Below are positions 35,373 through 43,937 of a stretch of 64,000 bases of DNA, piece by piece. The notes under the pieces were generated by a model, which was not told where the DNA came from, made no database searches, and worked only from the letters and a program-made list of their open reading frames with translations. Position 1 is the first letter of the stretch. Each line of letters opens with the position of its first letter. The DNA is from Ga0074130 sp964499485 (GTDB lineage Bacteria > Pseudomonadota > Gammaproteobacteria > Burkholderiales > Rhodocyclaceae): the NCBI GenBank assembly GCA_964499485.1, contig CAZCLF010000001.1, forward strand, positions 226,337 through 290,336, in the 5' to 3' direction. The position numbers and the translations under genes are program-made.

Positions 35373-35510
35373 ATGTTTGCACTGACAATCCCACAGACGT
35401 CTTGGCCAAACCAACTGTTCTACGCCTTTGCCAGTTTTGGCATGGGCTTGGACGGGATTGCGCCTGATCCGGAAGAGTCTAATCCAGACGAGTTTGGTGA
35501 CCGCGGCTAA
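35373..35510 (+). CDS. Small acidic protein, unknown
   Basis: A 45-residue ORF starting 7 bp after the previous small ORF, probably translationally coupled (TGAGGCC before its ATG). Hydrophobic or aromatic N-terminal half (WPNQLFYAFASFGMGL) and acidic C-terminal half (PDPEESNPDEFGDRG). It ends 6 bp before the convergent kdsA stop. No family recognised. Confidence 0.42.
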   Translation: MFALTIPQTSWPNQLFYAFASFGMGLDGIAPDPEESNPDEFGDRG

Positions 35511-35516
35511 ATCGAC

Positions 35517-36359
35517 TTAAGCGATATCAAGCGGCGCGAAGGACTTGACCAGGTCGTCGACGGCCTTGATCTGCGCGAGAAATGGTTCGAGCTTGTCGAG
35601 CGGCAGCGCGCTGGGGCCATCGCACTTGGCGCTATCCGGATTGGGGTGCGCTTCCAGGAAGAGGCCAGCCAGTCCCACGGCCATACCGGAACGGGCGAGA
35701 TCAACAATCTGCTTGCGGCGGCCACCAGACGCGGCACTGCCGGCCTCGCGCTGCTGCAGGGCATGCGTGGCGTCGAAGATGATGGGGCGGTTGCCCGTGG
35801 TTTGCTTCATGACGCCGAAACCGAGCATGTCCACCACGAGGTTGTCATAGCCGAAGTTGGAGCCACGCTCGCACAGGATGATTTGATCGTTGCCGGCTTC
35901 GACAAACTTCTCGACGATGTTGAGCACTTGGTGCGGGCTGAGGAACTGTGGCTTCTTGATATTGATGATGCGTCCGGTCGTGGCGAGAGCGACGACCAGA
36001 TCAGTCTGGCGTGCCAGAAAGGCGGGTAGTTGCAGAATGTCGATGACCTCGGCCGCCACCGGCGCTTGCCAGGGCTCGTGCACATCGCTGATGACAGGCA
36101 CGCCGAAGGTAGACTTCACTTCTTCAAAAATACGCAGGCCTTCTTCAAGGCCGGGGCCGCGATAGGAGTGGATCGACGAGCGGTTAGCTTTGTCGAAGCT
36201 GGCCTTGAAGACGTAGGGAATGCCCAGCTTTTCGGTCACGCGCACATAGGCTTCGCAGGCCGTCAGCGCGAGTTCGCGCGATTCGAGCACATTGATGCCG
36301 CCGAACAGCACGAAGGGGGCAGCGTTGTCGACCTTGATTGCGTTATTGATCGTGACCAT
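35517..36359 (-). CDS. kdsA: 3-deoxy-8-phosphooctulonate synthase
   Basis: A 280-residue KDO-8-phosphate synthase joining arabinose-5-phosphate and PEP for the inner core of lipopolysaccharide. Signatures: FVLFGGINVLESRELAL, KASFDKANRSSIHSYRGPG, PVISDVHEP, INIKKPQFLSP and CERGSNFGYDNLVVDM. I use the ATG at 36359 (MVTINNAIKV), which gives the family length; the upstream in-frame ATG adds an unrelated stretch. Confidence 0.97.
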   Translation of the reverse strand: MVTINNAIKVDNAAPFVLFGGINVLESRELALTACEAYVRVTEKLGIPYVFKASFDKANRSSIHSYRGPGLEEGLRIFEEVKSTFGVPVISDVHEPWQAPVAAEVIDILQLPAFLARQTDLVVALATTGRIINIKKPQFLSPHQVLNIVEKFVEAGNDQIILCERGSNFGYDNLVVDMLGFGVMKQTTGNRPIIFDATHALQQREAGSAASGGRRKQIVDLARSGMAVGLAGLFLEAHPNPDSAKCDGPSALPLDKLEPFLAQIKAVDDLVKSFAPLDIA

Positions 36360-36425
36360 GCGGGTGTCTTTGCGGGGGTGGGCTAGGGTAGGTAGTGAGG
36401 ACGGGATATTACACCCCGTCATCGA

Positions 36426-37073
36426 TCAACCGAATTTCTTGTCGGCGACGAAGGGATTGCTTTCCTTCTCGTCACCAATGGTGGACATGGGGCCGTGGCC
36501 GGGAATGAACTCGACATCGTCCGGTAGCGTGAAAAGCTTGCTGCGGATGGCGTTGATCAAATCGGCGTGGTTGCCCTTGGGAAAGTCGGTTCGGCCAATC
36601 GAGCCACGGAACAGCACATCGCCAACGATGGCGAGCTCGGCGGTGGGGCTATAGAACACTACGTGGCCGGGCGTGTGGCCGGGACAGTGGAAAACTTGCA
36701 GGGTTTCGCTGCCGACGGTGACGGTGTCGCCATCCTCAAGCCAGCGATCTGGTGTGAACACTTCACCGGGCGGGAAGCCGAACATGCGGCCTTGATCGTT
36801 GCCGAGACGCTCTAACCAGAAGATCTCGTCCTTGTGCGGCCCTTCGATCTTCACATTGAGCAGACGGGCCAGTTCAGCGGCATGACCCGCGTGGTCGAGA
36901 TGGCCGTGCGTGATGAGGACTTTTTCAACTGTCACACCGGCACGCTCAATGGCTTCAACAATGCGATGCAGGTCGCCACCCGGATCAACCACTGCGCCTT
37001 GCATGGTGGTTTCGTCCCAAATCAGGGAGCAGTTTTGTTGGAAGGGGGTGACGGGAATAATCTGGAATTTCAT
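36426..37073 (-). CDS. Metallo-beta-lactamase-fold hydrolase (YcbL / glyoxalase II-like)
   Basis: A 215-residue single-domain hydrolase with the metal motif THGHLDHAGH, CPGHTPGHVVFY and the second acidic ligand in VGDVLFRGSIGRTDFP. It resembles E. coli YcbL in length and start (MKFQIIPVTPFQQNCSL). Such enzymes hydrolyse thioesters like S-lactoylglutathione, but it lacks the C-terminal glutathione domain of classic GloB, so substrate is uncertain. It precedes kdsA on the same strand by 66 bp. Start at 37073 by homology. Confidence 0.88.
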   Translation of the reverse strand: MKFQIIPVTPFQQNCSLIWDETTMQGAVVDPGGDLHRIVEAIERAGVTVEKVLITHGHLDHAGHAAELARLLNVKIEGPHKDEIFWLERLGNDQGRMFGFPPGEVFTPDRWLEDGDTVTVGSETLQVFHCPGHTPGHVVFYSPTAELAIVGDVLFRGSIGRTDFPKGNHADLINAIRSKLFTLPDDVEFIPGHGPMSTIGDEKESNPFVADKKFG

Positions 37074-37161
37074 GGGGTAGATCTCGTTCGGATTCAGCAG
37101 ATGCAAAACCAGAATCGTATCAGCTCTACCCCACTCGCTGGGCGCTACAGGTCGCAGAGAC

Positions 37162-38328
37162 TCAGTCGGAGCCGAACAAATCGCGTGTGTAGACCTTGTC
37201 GACGACGTCGGCTAGATCGTCGGTGCGGCGATTGGCGACGATGATGTCGGCGCGTTGTTTGAAAGTGGCCAGATCCGTAACGACTTCAGAGTTGAAGAAG
37301 CGAGCCTCTTTCAAGGCTGGCTCAAAGATGATGACTTCAATCCCCTTGGCCTTGAGGCGTTTCATGATGCCTTGAATACTGGAGGCTCGGAAATTGTCTG
37401 AGCCTGATTTCATAATTAGACGATGAATGCCGACAACATTCGGCTTCATTTTGAGAATGCTTTCTGCAACAAAGTCTTTGCGTGTTGTGTTCGCATCGAC
37501 AATCGCACGGATTAAATTTTGCGGGACGTGTTGATAGTTAGCCAGTAGCTGCTTCGTATCCTTTGGTAGGCAGTAGCCGCCATATCCGAATGAGGGGTTG
37601 TTGTAGTGTGCACCAATGCGTGGGTCGAGGCAAACCCCATCAATGATGGTGCGTGAATCCAGGCCATGTACGGCTGCATAAGTATCCAGCTCGTTGAAGT
37701 AGGCCACGCGCATCGCGAGAAAGGTGTTGGCGAACAGCTTGATCGCCTCGGCTTCGGTTGAGTCGGCGAATAAGACTTCGATATCTGATTTCAATGCACC
37801 CTGCTTCAGCAGCGAGGCAAAGACTTTAGCGCGCTCCGAATGTTCGCCAACGATGATGCGCGATGGATACAGGTTGTCGTGCAGGGCCTTGCCCTCGCGC
37901 AGGAATTCCGGCGAGAAGAGAATGTTTGCGCAACCGAACTGTTGTTTGACCTTTTCGGTATAGCCAACGGGAACCGTGGACTTGATCACCATCACCGCCG
38001 CCGGGTTGATAGCAAGCACATCTGCGATGACAGACTCTACGGACGAGGTATTGAAGTAGTTCGTGTCCGCGTCATAGTCAGTCGGTGTGGCAATGACAAC
38101 AAAATCAGCGCCTACGTAAGCTGCGTGCTTGTCCAGCGTTGCACGTAGCCCCAAGGGCTTGTTGGCTAGATAGTGTTCAACTTCACGATCGATGATCGGC
38201 GAACGCTTGCAATTGATCATCTCAACTTTATCTGGCGAGATGTCGAGTGCGAAGACTTCGTTATGCTGGGCTAACAAGATGGCATTGGATATGCCGACAT
38301 AACCGGTGCCTGCAACGGCGATTTTCAT
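37162..38328 (-). CDS. ugd: UDP-glucose 6-dehydrogenase
   Basis: A 388-residue NAD enzyme of the UDP-glucose/GDP-mannose dehydrogenase family, the same length as E. coli Ugd. NAD loop at the N-terminus (VAGTGYVGISNAILL) and catalytic Cys in FGYGGYCLPKDTKQLLANY. It makes UDP-glucuronate for capsule, exopolysaccharide or lipid A modification. It stands alone, without polysaccharide genes beside it, so the end product is not known. Confidence 0.92.
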   Translation of the reverse strand: MKIAVAGTGYVGISNAILLAQHNEVFALDISPDKVEMINCKRSPIIDREVEHYLANKPLGLRATLDKHAAYVGADFVVIATPTDYDADTNYFNTSSVESVIADVLAINPAAVMVIKSTVPVGYTEKVKQQFGCANILFSPEFLREGKALHDNLYPSRIIVGEHSERAKVFASLLKQGALKSDIEVLFADSTEAEAIKLFANTFLAMRVAYFNELDTYAAVHGLDSRTIIDGVCLDPRIGAHYNNPSFGYGGYCLPKDTKQLLANYQHVPQNLIRAIVDANTTRKDFVAESILKMKPNVVGIHRLIMKSGSDNFRASSIQGIMKRLKAKGIEVIIFEPALKEARFFNSEVVTDLATFKQRADIIVANRRTDDLADVVDKVYTRDLFGSD

Positions 38329-38400
38329 CCAGCAACGCTCGCTTGAAGTGAGGAAGGTTTATTCAGCCTACCCCCCGTTCAAGACGGGAATATGACAGTC

Positions 38401-39633
38401 CTAGCTACGTAATTGTCCGCTTACATAGATCGCCACCGCCAGCAGCAAAAAGATCGCCATGCCTGCGGTAAGCGCTAGGGTGCTACCCCAGAAAATCGGT
38501 ACAACCACACCGGCAACCAATGCATTGATGCTGGTGTGCACCGTGCCCTGGCAGCTCGAGGCCATGCCGCGGCGGTCCGGAAATAAATCGAGCGCCAGCA
38601 GTTGCAAACCTGGCATGACAATGCCCAGCCCGCAGGTGAACGCGGGCAGAATCAAGACAGCCCAGGGCAGCCCCGGCGTGCCATTCAAATTGATGGCAAT
38701 GTTGATCGCGGCCGCCGTTGCCATGAAGACAAAGCCTAAACGGATGCCCTGCTGTGGCGTTCGTTTGCCGGCAATGCGTCCGGAGATGATGGAGCCGCAC
38801 ATCAGGCCGGTGACCATGGGCACGAATAGCCAAGCGAAATCCTGTGCGCTCAGGTGCAAGTGCTCCATCAGAAAAACGGGCGCCGACAAGACGTAGATGA
38901 ACATGCCATTGAATACGCATGCCAACGCAACAGCGAGGCGCATGAAAACTGGATTACCGAAGATGCTTTTGTAACCACTCCATAGATTGCTGAAGGAGAG
39001 CGGTTGGCGATTTTCGTCGTTGAGGGTTTCCGGTAGCAGCCGGCATGTCATCAGCCATAACGCTGCACCGAAGAGGGCGAGAAAAGTGAAGATTGCATGC
39101 CAGTCAAAAAATGCATGAATCCACCCCCCTAGAATCGGGGCGAGTGCAGGTGCAATCGCGAAGATGATGCCAACCTTAGCCATTAGCTTTTGAGCGGCGG
39201 CACCATCGTAAAGGTCACGGATGATGGCGCGGCCAACGACCATGCCAACGCCTGCAGAGGCGCCCTGCAAGGCACGTCCCAACCACAGCATCTCGATGCG
39301 TGTGGCGGTGGCGCAAACCACGGATGCAAGCACATAAACCGCCAAGCCCCAGAGGATGACGCGCCGCCGCCCGAGCGCATCTGACAAGGCGCCTTGCCAG
39401 AGCATGGCCACAGCAAAGGGCAGCAAATAGGCGGTGAGCGTTTGCTGAACTTCGAGCATGCTCGCGTTCAGCCCTTTGGCCATGGCCGTGAAAGCAGGCA
39501 GATAGGTGTCGATCGAGAACGGGCCAATCATGGCCAGTGCGGCTAGCAGGAAAGGCAGGAGGTCGAGCTGCTTCTGGTGCGGGGCGGTGTTATTGATTTG
39601 AGAGACCTCGGCGATATTGCACAGCTTCGGCAA
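38401..39633 (-). CDS. Bcr/CflA-family multidrug efflux MFS transporter
   Basis: About 410 residues with 12 membrane helices. FSIDTYLPAFTAMAKGL after the first helix and SDALGRRRVILWGL are the Bcr/CflA (DHA1) signatures. It probably exports drugs such as bicyclomycin or sulphonamide, by family only. It overlaps the end of comM by 44 bp on the same strand. The frame has no good ATG: TTG at 39633 opens it, so the exact start is uncertain. Confidence 0.85.
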   Translation of the reverse strand: MPKLCNIAEVSQINNTAPHQKQLDLLPFLLAALAMIGPFSIDTYLPAFTAMAKGLNASMLEVQQTLTAYLLPFAVAMLWQGALSDALGRRRVILWGLAVYVLASVVCATATRIEMLWLGRALQGASAGVGMVVGRAIIRDLYDGAAAQKLMAKVGIIFAIAPALAPILGGWIHAFFDWHAIFTFLALFGAALWLMTCRLLPETLNDENRQPLSFSNLWSGYKSIFGNPVFMRLAVALACVFNGMFIYVLSAPVFLMEHLHLSAQDFAWLFVPMVTGLMCGSIISGRIAGKRTPQQGIRLGFVFMATAAAINIAINLNGTPGLPWAVLILPAFTCGLGIVMPGLQLLALDLFPDRRGMASSCQGTVHTSINALVAGVVVPIFWGSTLALTAGMAIFLLLAVAIYVSGQLRS

Positions 39634-41080
39634 TATGCGCGCTGTTGAGTGTGTCGGCGTTGGCCAGATCGGCGATGCTGCGCGCGACTTTGAGAATGCG
39701 GTGATAGCCGCGTGCAGACAAATCGAGCTGCGATAGCGCGCGCTTCAAGAGCTGTTGCCCGGCCTCATCCGGCTGACAATGTTGTTCAATTTCATCGGGG
39801 CCGAGCAACGCATTGGCTTTGCCTTGGCGCGCGAGTTGGCGTTGCCGTGCTGTCTCAATACGCGCGCGCACCGTGGCGCTGGATTCACCACTGCTACGCG
39901 TAGACAGTTCGGCTTCGGTAACGGCGGCGACTTCGACCATCACATCGATGCGATCAAGGAGCGGCCCTGACAGCTTGCTGCGATAGCGGGCAACTTGATC
40001 CGGCGTGCAACGACATTTGCTGCTGCCGAGATGTCCGCACGGGCAAGGGTTCATGGCGGCAATCAATTGGAAGCGAGCCGGGAAACTGGCGCGACGGCCG
40101 GCTCGTGCAATATGAATGTGGCCGGTTTCAAGCGGCTCACGCAGGGCCTCCAATACACGCCGATCAAACTCGGGCAGCTCATCGAGAAATAACACGCCTT
40201 GATGGGCAAGTGAAATTTCACCGGGGCGTGGAATGGTTCCACCACCCACCAGTGCAGGGGCAGAGGCTGAATGATGGGGGGCGCGGAAAGGGCGCTGCCG
40301 CCACTGTCCGCTGTGGAAGGTGCCTGCGAGCGAGTGCAGCGCGGCACTTTCCAGTGCTTCGTCATCCTCCATGCCTGGCAGTAGCCCAGGGAAGCGCTGC
40401 GCCAGCATGGACTTACCGGTGCCAGGCGGACCGGACATCAGCACGCTATGACCACCCGCAGCGGCGATTTCGAGCGCGCGCTTGGCGCCGCTTTGACCGC
40501 GTACTTCGGCAAGGTCAGGGTAGGTGGGTGCAACTCCATCGTTGCTGCGTGGATGGATGGCGAGTGTTTGCTGGCCGGACAGATGGGCACACACATCGAG
40601 CAGGCTGGCAGCTGGCAGGATGCTGACTTTACGCACCAGCGCAGCTTCATCCGCGTTAGCCTGCGGCAAGACAAAGGTACGGCCATCGCCTGCGAGGGCT
40701 GCACACATGGCTAGCGTGCCGTGAATCGCTCGCAGCTCACCGCCGAGGGCAAGCTCGCCAGCGAATTCGTATTCATCAAGATGGTTGGCGTGAATCTGGC
40801 CGGAGGCGATGAGAATGCCCAAGGCAATGGGCAGATCGAAGCGCCCGGATTCTTTTGGTAAGTCAGCGGGCGCTAGGTTAACGGTGATCCGTTTCTGCGG
40901 GAAGTCGAAGCGGCAGTTCTGGATCGCTGCACGCACGCGGTCGCGCGCTTCTTTGACCTCAGTATCTGGCAGACCCACAAGCGTAAAGCTAGGCAGGCCG
41001 GCAGCAATGTGAACTTCGACCGTGACTTCTGGCGCGGCCATGCCGGCAAGCGCGCGGGAGCGGAGAACGGCAAGCGACAT
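39590..41080 (-). CDS. comM: YifB/ComM-family AAA+ helicase
   Basis: A 496-residue Mg-chelatase-like protein: an N-terminal Lon-substrate-like domain (GLPSFTLVGLPDTEVKEARDRVRAAI), Walker A GPPGTGKSMLAQRFPGLLP, FRAPHHSAS, LDELPEF, and a Cys cluster CPCGHLGSSKCRC. ComM is a branch-migration helicase that extends heteroduplex during natural transformation and is found also in non-competent species. No other competence gene is in the window. Confidence 0.95.
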   Translation of the reverse strand: MSLAVLRSRALAGMAAPEVTVEVHIAAGLPSFTLVGLPDTEVKEARDRVRAAIQNCRFDFPQKRITVNLAPADLPKESGRFDLPIALGILIASGQIHANHLDEYEFAGELALGGELRAIHGTLAMCAALAGDGRTFVLPQANADEAALVRKVSILPAASLLDVCAHLSGQQTLAIHPRSNDGVAPTYPDLAEVRGQSGAKRALEIAAAGGHSVLMSGPPGTGKSMLAQRFPGLLPGMEDDEALESAALHSLAGTFHSGQWRQRPFRAPHHSASAPALVGGGTIPRPGEISLAHQGVLFLDELPEFDRRVLEALREPLETGHIHIARAGRRASFPARFQLIAAMNPCPCGHLGSSKCRCTPDQVARYRSKLSGPLLDRIDVMVEVAAVTEAELSTRSSGESSATVRARIETARQRQLARQGKANALLGPDEIEQHCQPDEAGQQLLKRALSQLDLSARGYHRILKVARSIADLANADTLNSAHIAEAVQYRRGLSNQ

Positions 41081-41136
41081 GAGAAACGCCCGTTGGCTAA
41101 AAGATCGATTCTAGTCTGAATGCCAAAACTACAGAA

Positions 41137-41165
41137 ACGCTTCCCGACCCATGGCCGGGAAGCGT
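41137..41165 (-). terminator. Terminator after the YceI operon
   Basis: A 10-bp perfect stem ACGCTTCCCG / CGGGAAGCGT lies 8 bp past the last yceI stop, followed on the minus strand by TTTCTGTAGTTTT. Confidence 0.8.
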
Positions 41166-41172
41166 GTACCAC

Positions 41173-41739
41173 TTATTGCTTGAAGGCTTCAACAGCGGAC
41201 GAAATCTTGATGTCGTCGCCAATGGCCGGCACGTACTTGCTCATGCCGAAATCGCTACGCTTGATGGTGGTGCTGATGTCGGCGCCACACATCGCCTTCT
41301 TGTTCATCGGGTGGGTGCCACAGGTGAAGTTGCTGACCGTCAGCTTGATTGGCTTAGTGACGCCGAGCAGGGTGAAGTCGCCTTCAGCCGCAACCACCTT
41401 GTCGCCTTCAAACACCAGCTTGTTCGACTTGAAAGTGATGGTTGGGAACTTGGCGGTGTTGAAGAATCCTTCGGCCGCCATGTGTTCATTCCACACCGCA
41501 AAGCCCATATCGAGCGAAGCGACGTCGATGCTCAGATCAACGCTGCCCTTCTTGGCGGCGGTATCGAGCACGATGGTGCCAGCGGTCTTGTTGAAGCGGC
41601 CACGCTGGGTCGAGAAACCAAGGTGGTTCACTTCGAAAACTGGGAAGGTGTGGAAGGAATCAATGGCGTAAGTATCGGCAGCAAAGACCGGGGCTGCCAC
41701 GGCAGTGGCGAGGGCAAACGAGGCAAACAGCTTTTTCAT
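41173..41739 (-). CDS. YceI family periplasmic lipid-binding protein (copy 1)
   Basis: A 188-residue secreted protein with signal peptide ending APVFA, and the YceI lipocalin-like barrel: DTYAIDSFHTFPVFEVNHLGFSTQRGRF, then GDFTLLGVTKPIKLTV and FGMSKYVPAIGDDI. Family members bind polyisoprenoids such as ubiquinone precursors. It is closer than copy 2 to E. coli YceI. Last gene of a marR-cytochrome b561-yceI-yceI operon, 38 bp after the other copy. Confidence 0.92.
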   Translation of the reverse strand: MKKLFASFALATAVAAPVFAADTYAIDSFHTFPVFEVNHLGFSTQRGRFNKTAGTIVLDTAAKKGSVDLSIDVASLDMGFAVWNEHMAAEGFFNTAKFPTITFKSNKLVFEGDKVVAAEGDFTLLGVTKPIKLTVSNFTCGTHPMNKKAMCGADISTTIKRSDFGMSKYVPAIGDDIKISSAVEAFKQ

Positions 41740-41777
41740 GGAAATCTCCGGGGTGATGATACGAGTGAGTTACTTAG

Positions 41778-42365
41778 TTACTTCTTGGGTGCGGCAATTG
41801 CCTGACTGGCAATCAGGCGAAACTTGATGGGTACTTCATCAGCGACAACTGAGGTGTCGCCCCAGGCCCCTTCGCCGATGCCAAACTGAGTACGCTGTAG
41901 CGGCAGTAGCCCTTCGAAGACAGCATTGACGCCATCCGGGCGATAGCTGAAGGCGATGGTCATATCGCGCGTCTTGCCCTTGATGCTCATTTGGCCGCGT
42001 GCTTCATAGCGGCTGCCGCCGACGGACTTGACGCTGTTGGCAACAAATCGCGCCTTGGGGAATTCCTTGACGTTGAACCAACCCTTGCCGACGACCTCGT
42101 CATTGGCTTCCTTGCTGCCAGCATCGACGCTGACGAGATCAATTTCGATCTGCGCCTTGGCTGCTTCTGGCTTGGCAGGGTTGAAGTTCAATGCGGCGGC
42201 GAACTTGCCAAACTTGCCATCCACAGGCACCCCCATTTGCTTGGAGGTGAAGGTGATCTTGCTCTTCTCCGGGATAACAGTGGTGTATTCCACCGCATGG
42301 GCACTTGATATTCCAAGGGTGGCTAGGGCGATGAGAGAGAGCAACTGCAGGGGCCTACGTATCAT
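41778..42365 (-). CDS. YceI family periplasmic lipid-binding protein (copy 2)
   Basis: A 195-residue secreted YceI-domain protein, signal peptide ending SSAHA. The barrel starts EYTTVIPEKSKITFTSKQMGVPVDGKF and includes RGQMSIKGKTRDMTIAFSY and FGIGEGAWGDTSVVADEVPIKF. It diverges strongly from copy 1, so this is an old duplication or separate acquisition, not a recent repeat. It follows the cytochrome gene by 13 bp. Confidence 0.9.
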   Translation of the reverse strand: MIRRPLQLLSLIALATLGISSAHAVEYTTVIPEKSKITFTSKQMGVPVDGKFGKFAAALNFNPAKPEAAKAQIEIDLVSVDAGSKEANDEVVGKGWFNVKEFPKARFVANSVKSVGGSRYEARGQMSIKGKTRDMTIAFSYRPDGVNAVFEGLLPLQRTQFGIGEGAWGDTSVVADEVPIKFRLIASQAIAAPKK

Positions 42366-42378
42366 GCAAGATCTCCGG

Positions 42379-42912
42379 TTAATGATGATTGGGCAGCATA
42401 CGGTTCAAGGTGCCGTCACGATCTACCCACTGATGCTTAAGAGCCACCAGCGCGTGACCTGTGACAACGGCGAGGAAACTGTAGTTCAGATAGCGATGCA
42501 CAAGCTTGAGTGTGGCAGCTAAATCGGGGTCTTTACCAATCAGATCAGGTAAGGGCAACACGCCAAACCACACGGTCGTAAAGCCATACGCCGAACTCAT
42601 CAACCAGCCTGATACTGGCGCTGCGATCATCAACACATACAGAAGGCCATGACCGGCATGTGCAGCTAGCTGCTGCCAATGGGCTTGTGAGGCAGGGAGT
42701 GCTGGTGGCGTATGTTTGATGCGCCATAGAATGCGCACCCACACCAGCAGGAAGACGGAGACGCCAGCCCATTTGTGATAACTGTAGAGCTTCAGTTTTT
42801 GCGGCGACAGAGGCAGGTCGGCCATATAGATGCCCAGCCCGAACAGGCCAAGAATCAGTACGGCGATCAGCCAGTGCAACAACATTGCGGTTCGCGTGTA
42901 ACGTTGAATCAT
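42379..42912 (-). CDS. Cytochrome b561 family membrane protein
   Basis: A 177-residue four-helix di-heme cytochrome. Candidate haem ligands are His13 (MLLHWL), His46 (YSYHKW), and His residues in LKLVHRYLNYSFLAVVTGHAL. Such proteins move electrons between quinol and periplasmic partners. It overlaps marR by 4 bp and precedes two yceI genes; E. coli has the same pair as yceJ-yceI. Confidence 0.92.
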   Translation of the reverse strand: MIQRYTRTAMLLHWLIAVLILGLFGLGIYMADLPLSPQKLKLYSYHKWAGVSVFLLVWVRILWRIKHTPPALPASQAHWQQLAAHAGHGLLYVLMIAAPVSGWLMSSAYGFTTVWFGVLPLPDLIGKDPDLAATLKLVHRYLNYSFLAVVTGHALVALKHQWVDRDGTLNRMLPNHH

Positions 42913-43349
42913 AAGGCGCGCCCTTTTTCTTCAAGAATGTTGCGCAAGTAATGCAGCTCGCGTTGTAAGGCGGCCATGCGTTCTGCATCGACATTGCTCA
43001 GCACTTCATCCATGTGATGCAACTGCGCTGGAAATACCTCTGCGAATAAAGCTTCGCCCGCTGGGGTGAGCTGAACGATCTGGCTGCGGCCATCCGTGGG
43101 TGATGCCACTCGGCGGACAAAGCCTTTTTCGGCGAGACGATCAACGATGCCGGTCAGCGTGCCTTTCGTGACCAGTGTTTTCTCACCTAGCTCCTTGAAA
43201 CGCATACCAGGCGTGTTGCCTAGCGTTGCAATGATGTCGAATTGCGGCGGCGTCAGCCCCAACGTTCGAATGTGCGCGCTCGCCACGGCCTCAAAGGCTT
43301 GGTAGCAGCGGACCAGTTCTCGAATAACGGGTAAGGAGTTGGCGGGCAT
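42909..43349 (-). CDS. MarR family transcriptional regulator
   Basis: About 146 residues from the ATG at 43349. Winged helix: LTPPQFDIIATLGNTPGMRFKELGEKTLVTKGTLTGIVDRLAEKGFVRRVASPTDGRSQIV (in part), the MarR core. An in-frame GTG at 43391 lies inside the 40-bp palindrome and would be at or before the RNA start, so I prefer the ATG. It overlaps the cytochrome gene and presumably represses this operon. The signal is unknown; there is no conserved Cys at the usual OhrR position visible in the N-terminal part. Confidence 0.9.
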   Translation of the reverse strand: MPANSLPVIRELVRCYQAFEAVASAHIRTLGLTPPQFDIIATLGNTPGMRFKELGEKTLVTKGTLTGIVDRLAEKGFVRRVASPTDGRSQIVQLTPAGEALFAEVFPAQLHHMDEVLSNVDAERMAALQRELHYLRNILEEKGRAL

Positions 43350-43380
43350 AAGCAGATGTAAAGCGATTGCGGCAAGCAAT

Positions 43381-43427
43381 TTAGTTCGCACTAGAACAAT
43401 ATTGTTCTAGTACGAACTAAATGTCAA
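43381..43427 (-). promoter_or_regulatory. 40-bp palindromic operator and promoter of the marR operon
   Basis: 43381-43420 is an almost perfect palindrome; the left half is TTAGTTCGCACTAGAACAAT and only one base pair breaks symmetry. A -35 TTGACA (minus strand, 43427-43422) lies against it, with a -10-like AATATT at its centre. A MarR dimer (or two) bound here would block transcription. The site starts about 30 bp upstream of the chosen ATG. Confidence 0.85.
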
Positions 43428-43429
43428 AT

Positions 43430-43463
43430 AAAAAACCACCTTGTGGGGCCTCCGCGGTGGTTT
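43430..43463 (-). terminator. Terminator after ubiK
   Basis: Stem AAACCACC / GGTGGTTT around a GC-rich loop, followed on the minus strand by TTTTTTATTTG. It lies 46 bp after the ubiK stop and directly before the marR -35 box, separating the two units. Confidence 0.8.
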
Positions 43464-43509
43464 CTTTCGAGCCTTTGTACTTCGGCTTATTGGAAGGTAC
43501 GCCGGAAAC

Positions 43510-43752
43510 TTATTTACGTCCGGCTTCAAGTTCGGCGATACGTGCTTCTAAGGCTTCAAGCTTCGCGCGGGTGCGTGCAAGCACTTCGCGCTGGATATCG
43601 AACTCTTCACGCGTGACCAGATCCAGCCTCGAAAAAGCGCTGCTTAAGACGGTTTTCATGTTTTTTTCAACATCCTGAAGCGGACTGTTCGCAATAAGCG
43701 CACTTAGCTTGCTGGAAATGTCGTTGAGTAGCGTATTGTCAATCGGCGGCAT
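43510..43752 (-). CDS. ubiK: Ubiquinone biosynthesis accessory factor UbiK
   Basis: An 80-residue YqiC/BMFP-family protein: an N-terminal amphipathic helix and a C-terminal coiled coil (TREEFDIQREVLARTRAKLEALEARIAELEAGRK, in part). It aids assembly of the Ubi complex with UbiJ in aerobic ubiquinone synthesis. It is divergent from torF-glnK-amtB, a common beta-proteobacterial arrangement. Nearby YceI and cytochrome b561 also touch quinone, which may be chance. Confidence 0.9.
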   Translation of the reverse strand: MPPIDNTLLNDISSKLSALIANSPLQDVEKNMKTVLSSAFSRLDLVTREEFDIQREVLARTRAKLEALEARIAELEAGRK

Positions 43753-43826
43753 GGCAGGAAACCCTAGATTTGTCAGTGTGTTGAAAGTTTAGCACGCAAA
43801 AATTTTCTGCAAGTTTTAGCCAATTT

Positions 43827-43874
43827 TGCACGCAATTGGTGCGTCGAAGAAATTAAATGCCACATCGCAGTGCA
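43827..43874 (+). promoter_or_regulatory. Tandem NtrC-like activator sites
   Basis: TGCACGCAATTGGTGCG (43827-43843) matches the enteric NtrC consensus TGCAC-N5-TGGTGCA at all but the outermost base. A weaker copy, TGCCACATCGCAGTGCA (43858-43874), lies 31 bp further, centre to centre, the spacing seen for the paired glnA sites. Both lie about 100-130 bp before the predicted sigma-54 start site. Confidence 0.7.
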
Positions 43875-43937
43875 TCGTGTCGTGGAAAGTCTGACAAGTT
43901 CTTCTTAAGTGTCTGTTTTTAGTTGTTTTTGTAAACC

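Noticed and set aside
41173..42365. Recent tandem duplication of yceI
   Set aside because: The two copies share the fold and some motifs but differ at most positions, so it is not a recent repeat.
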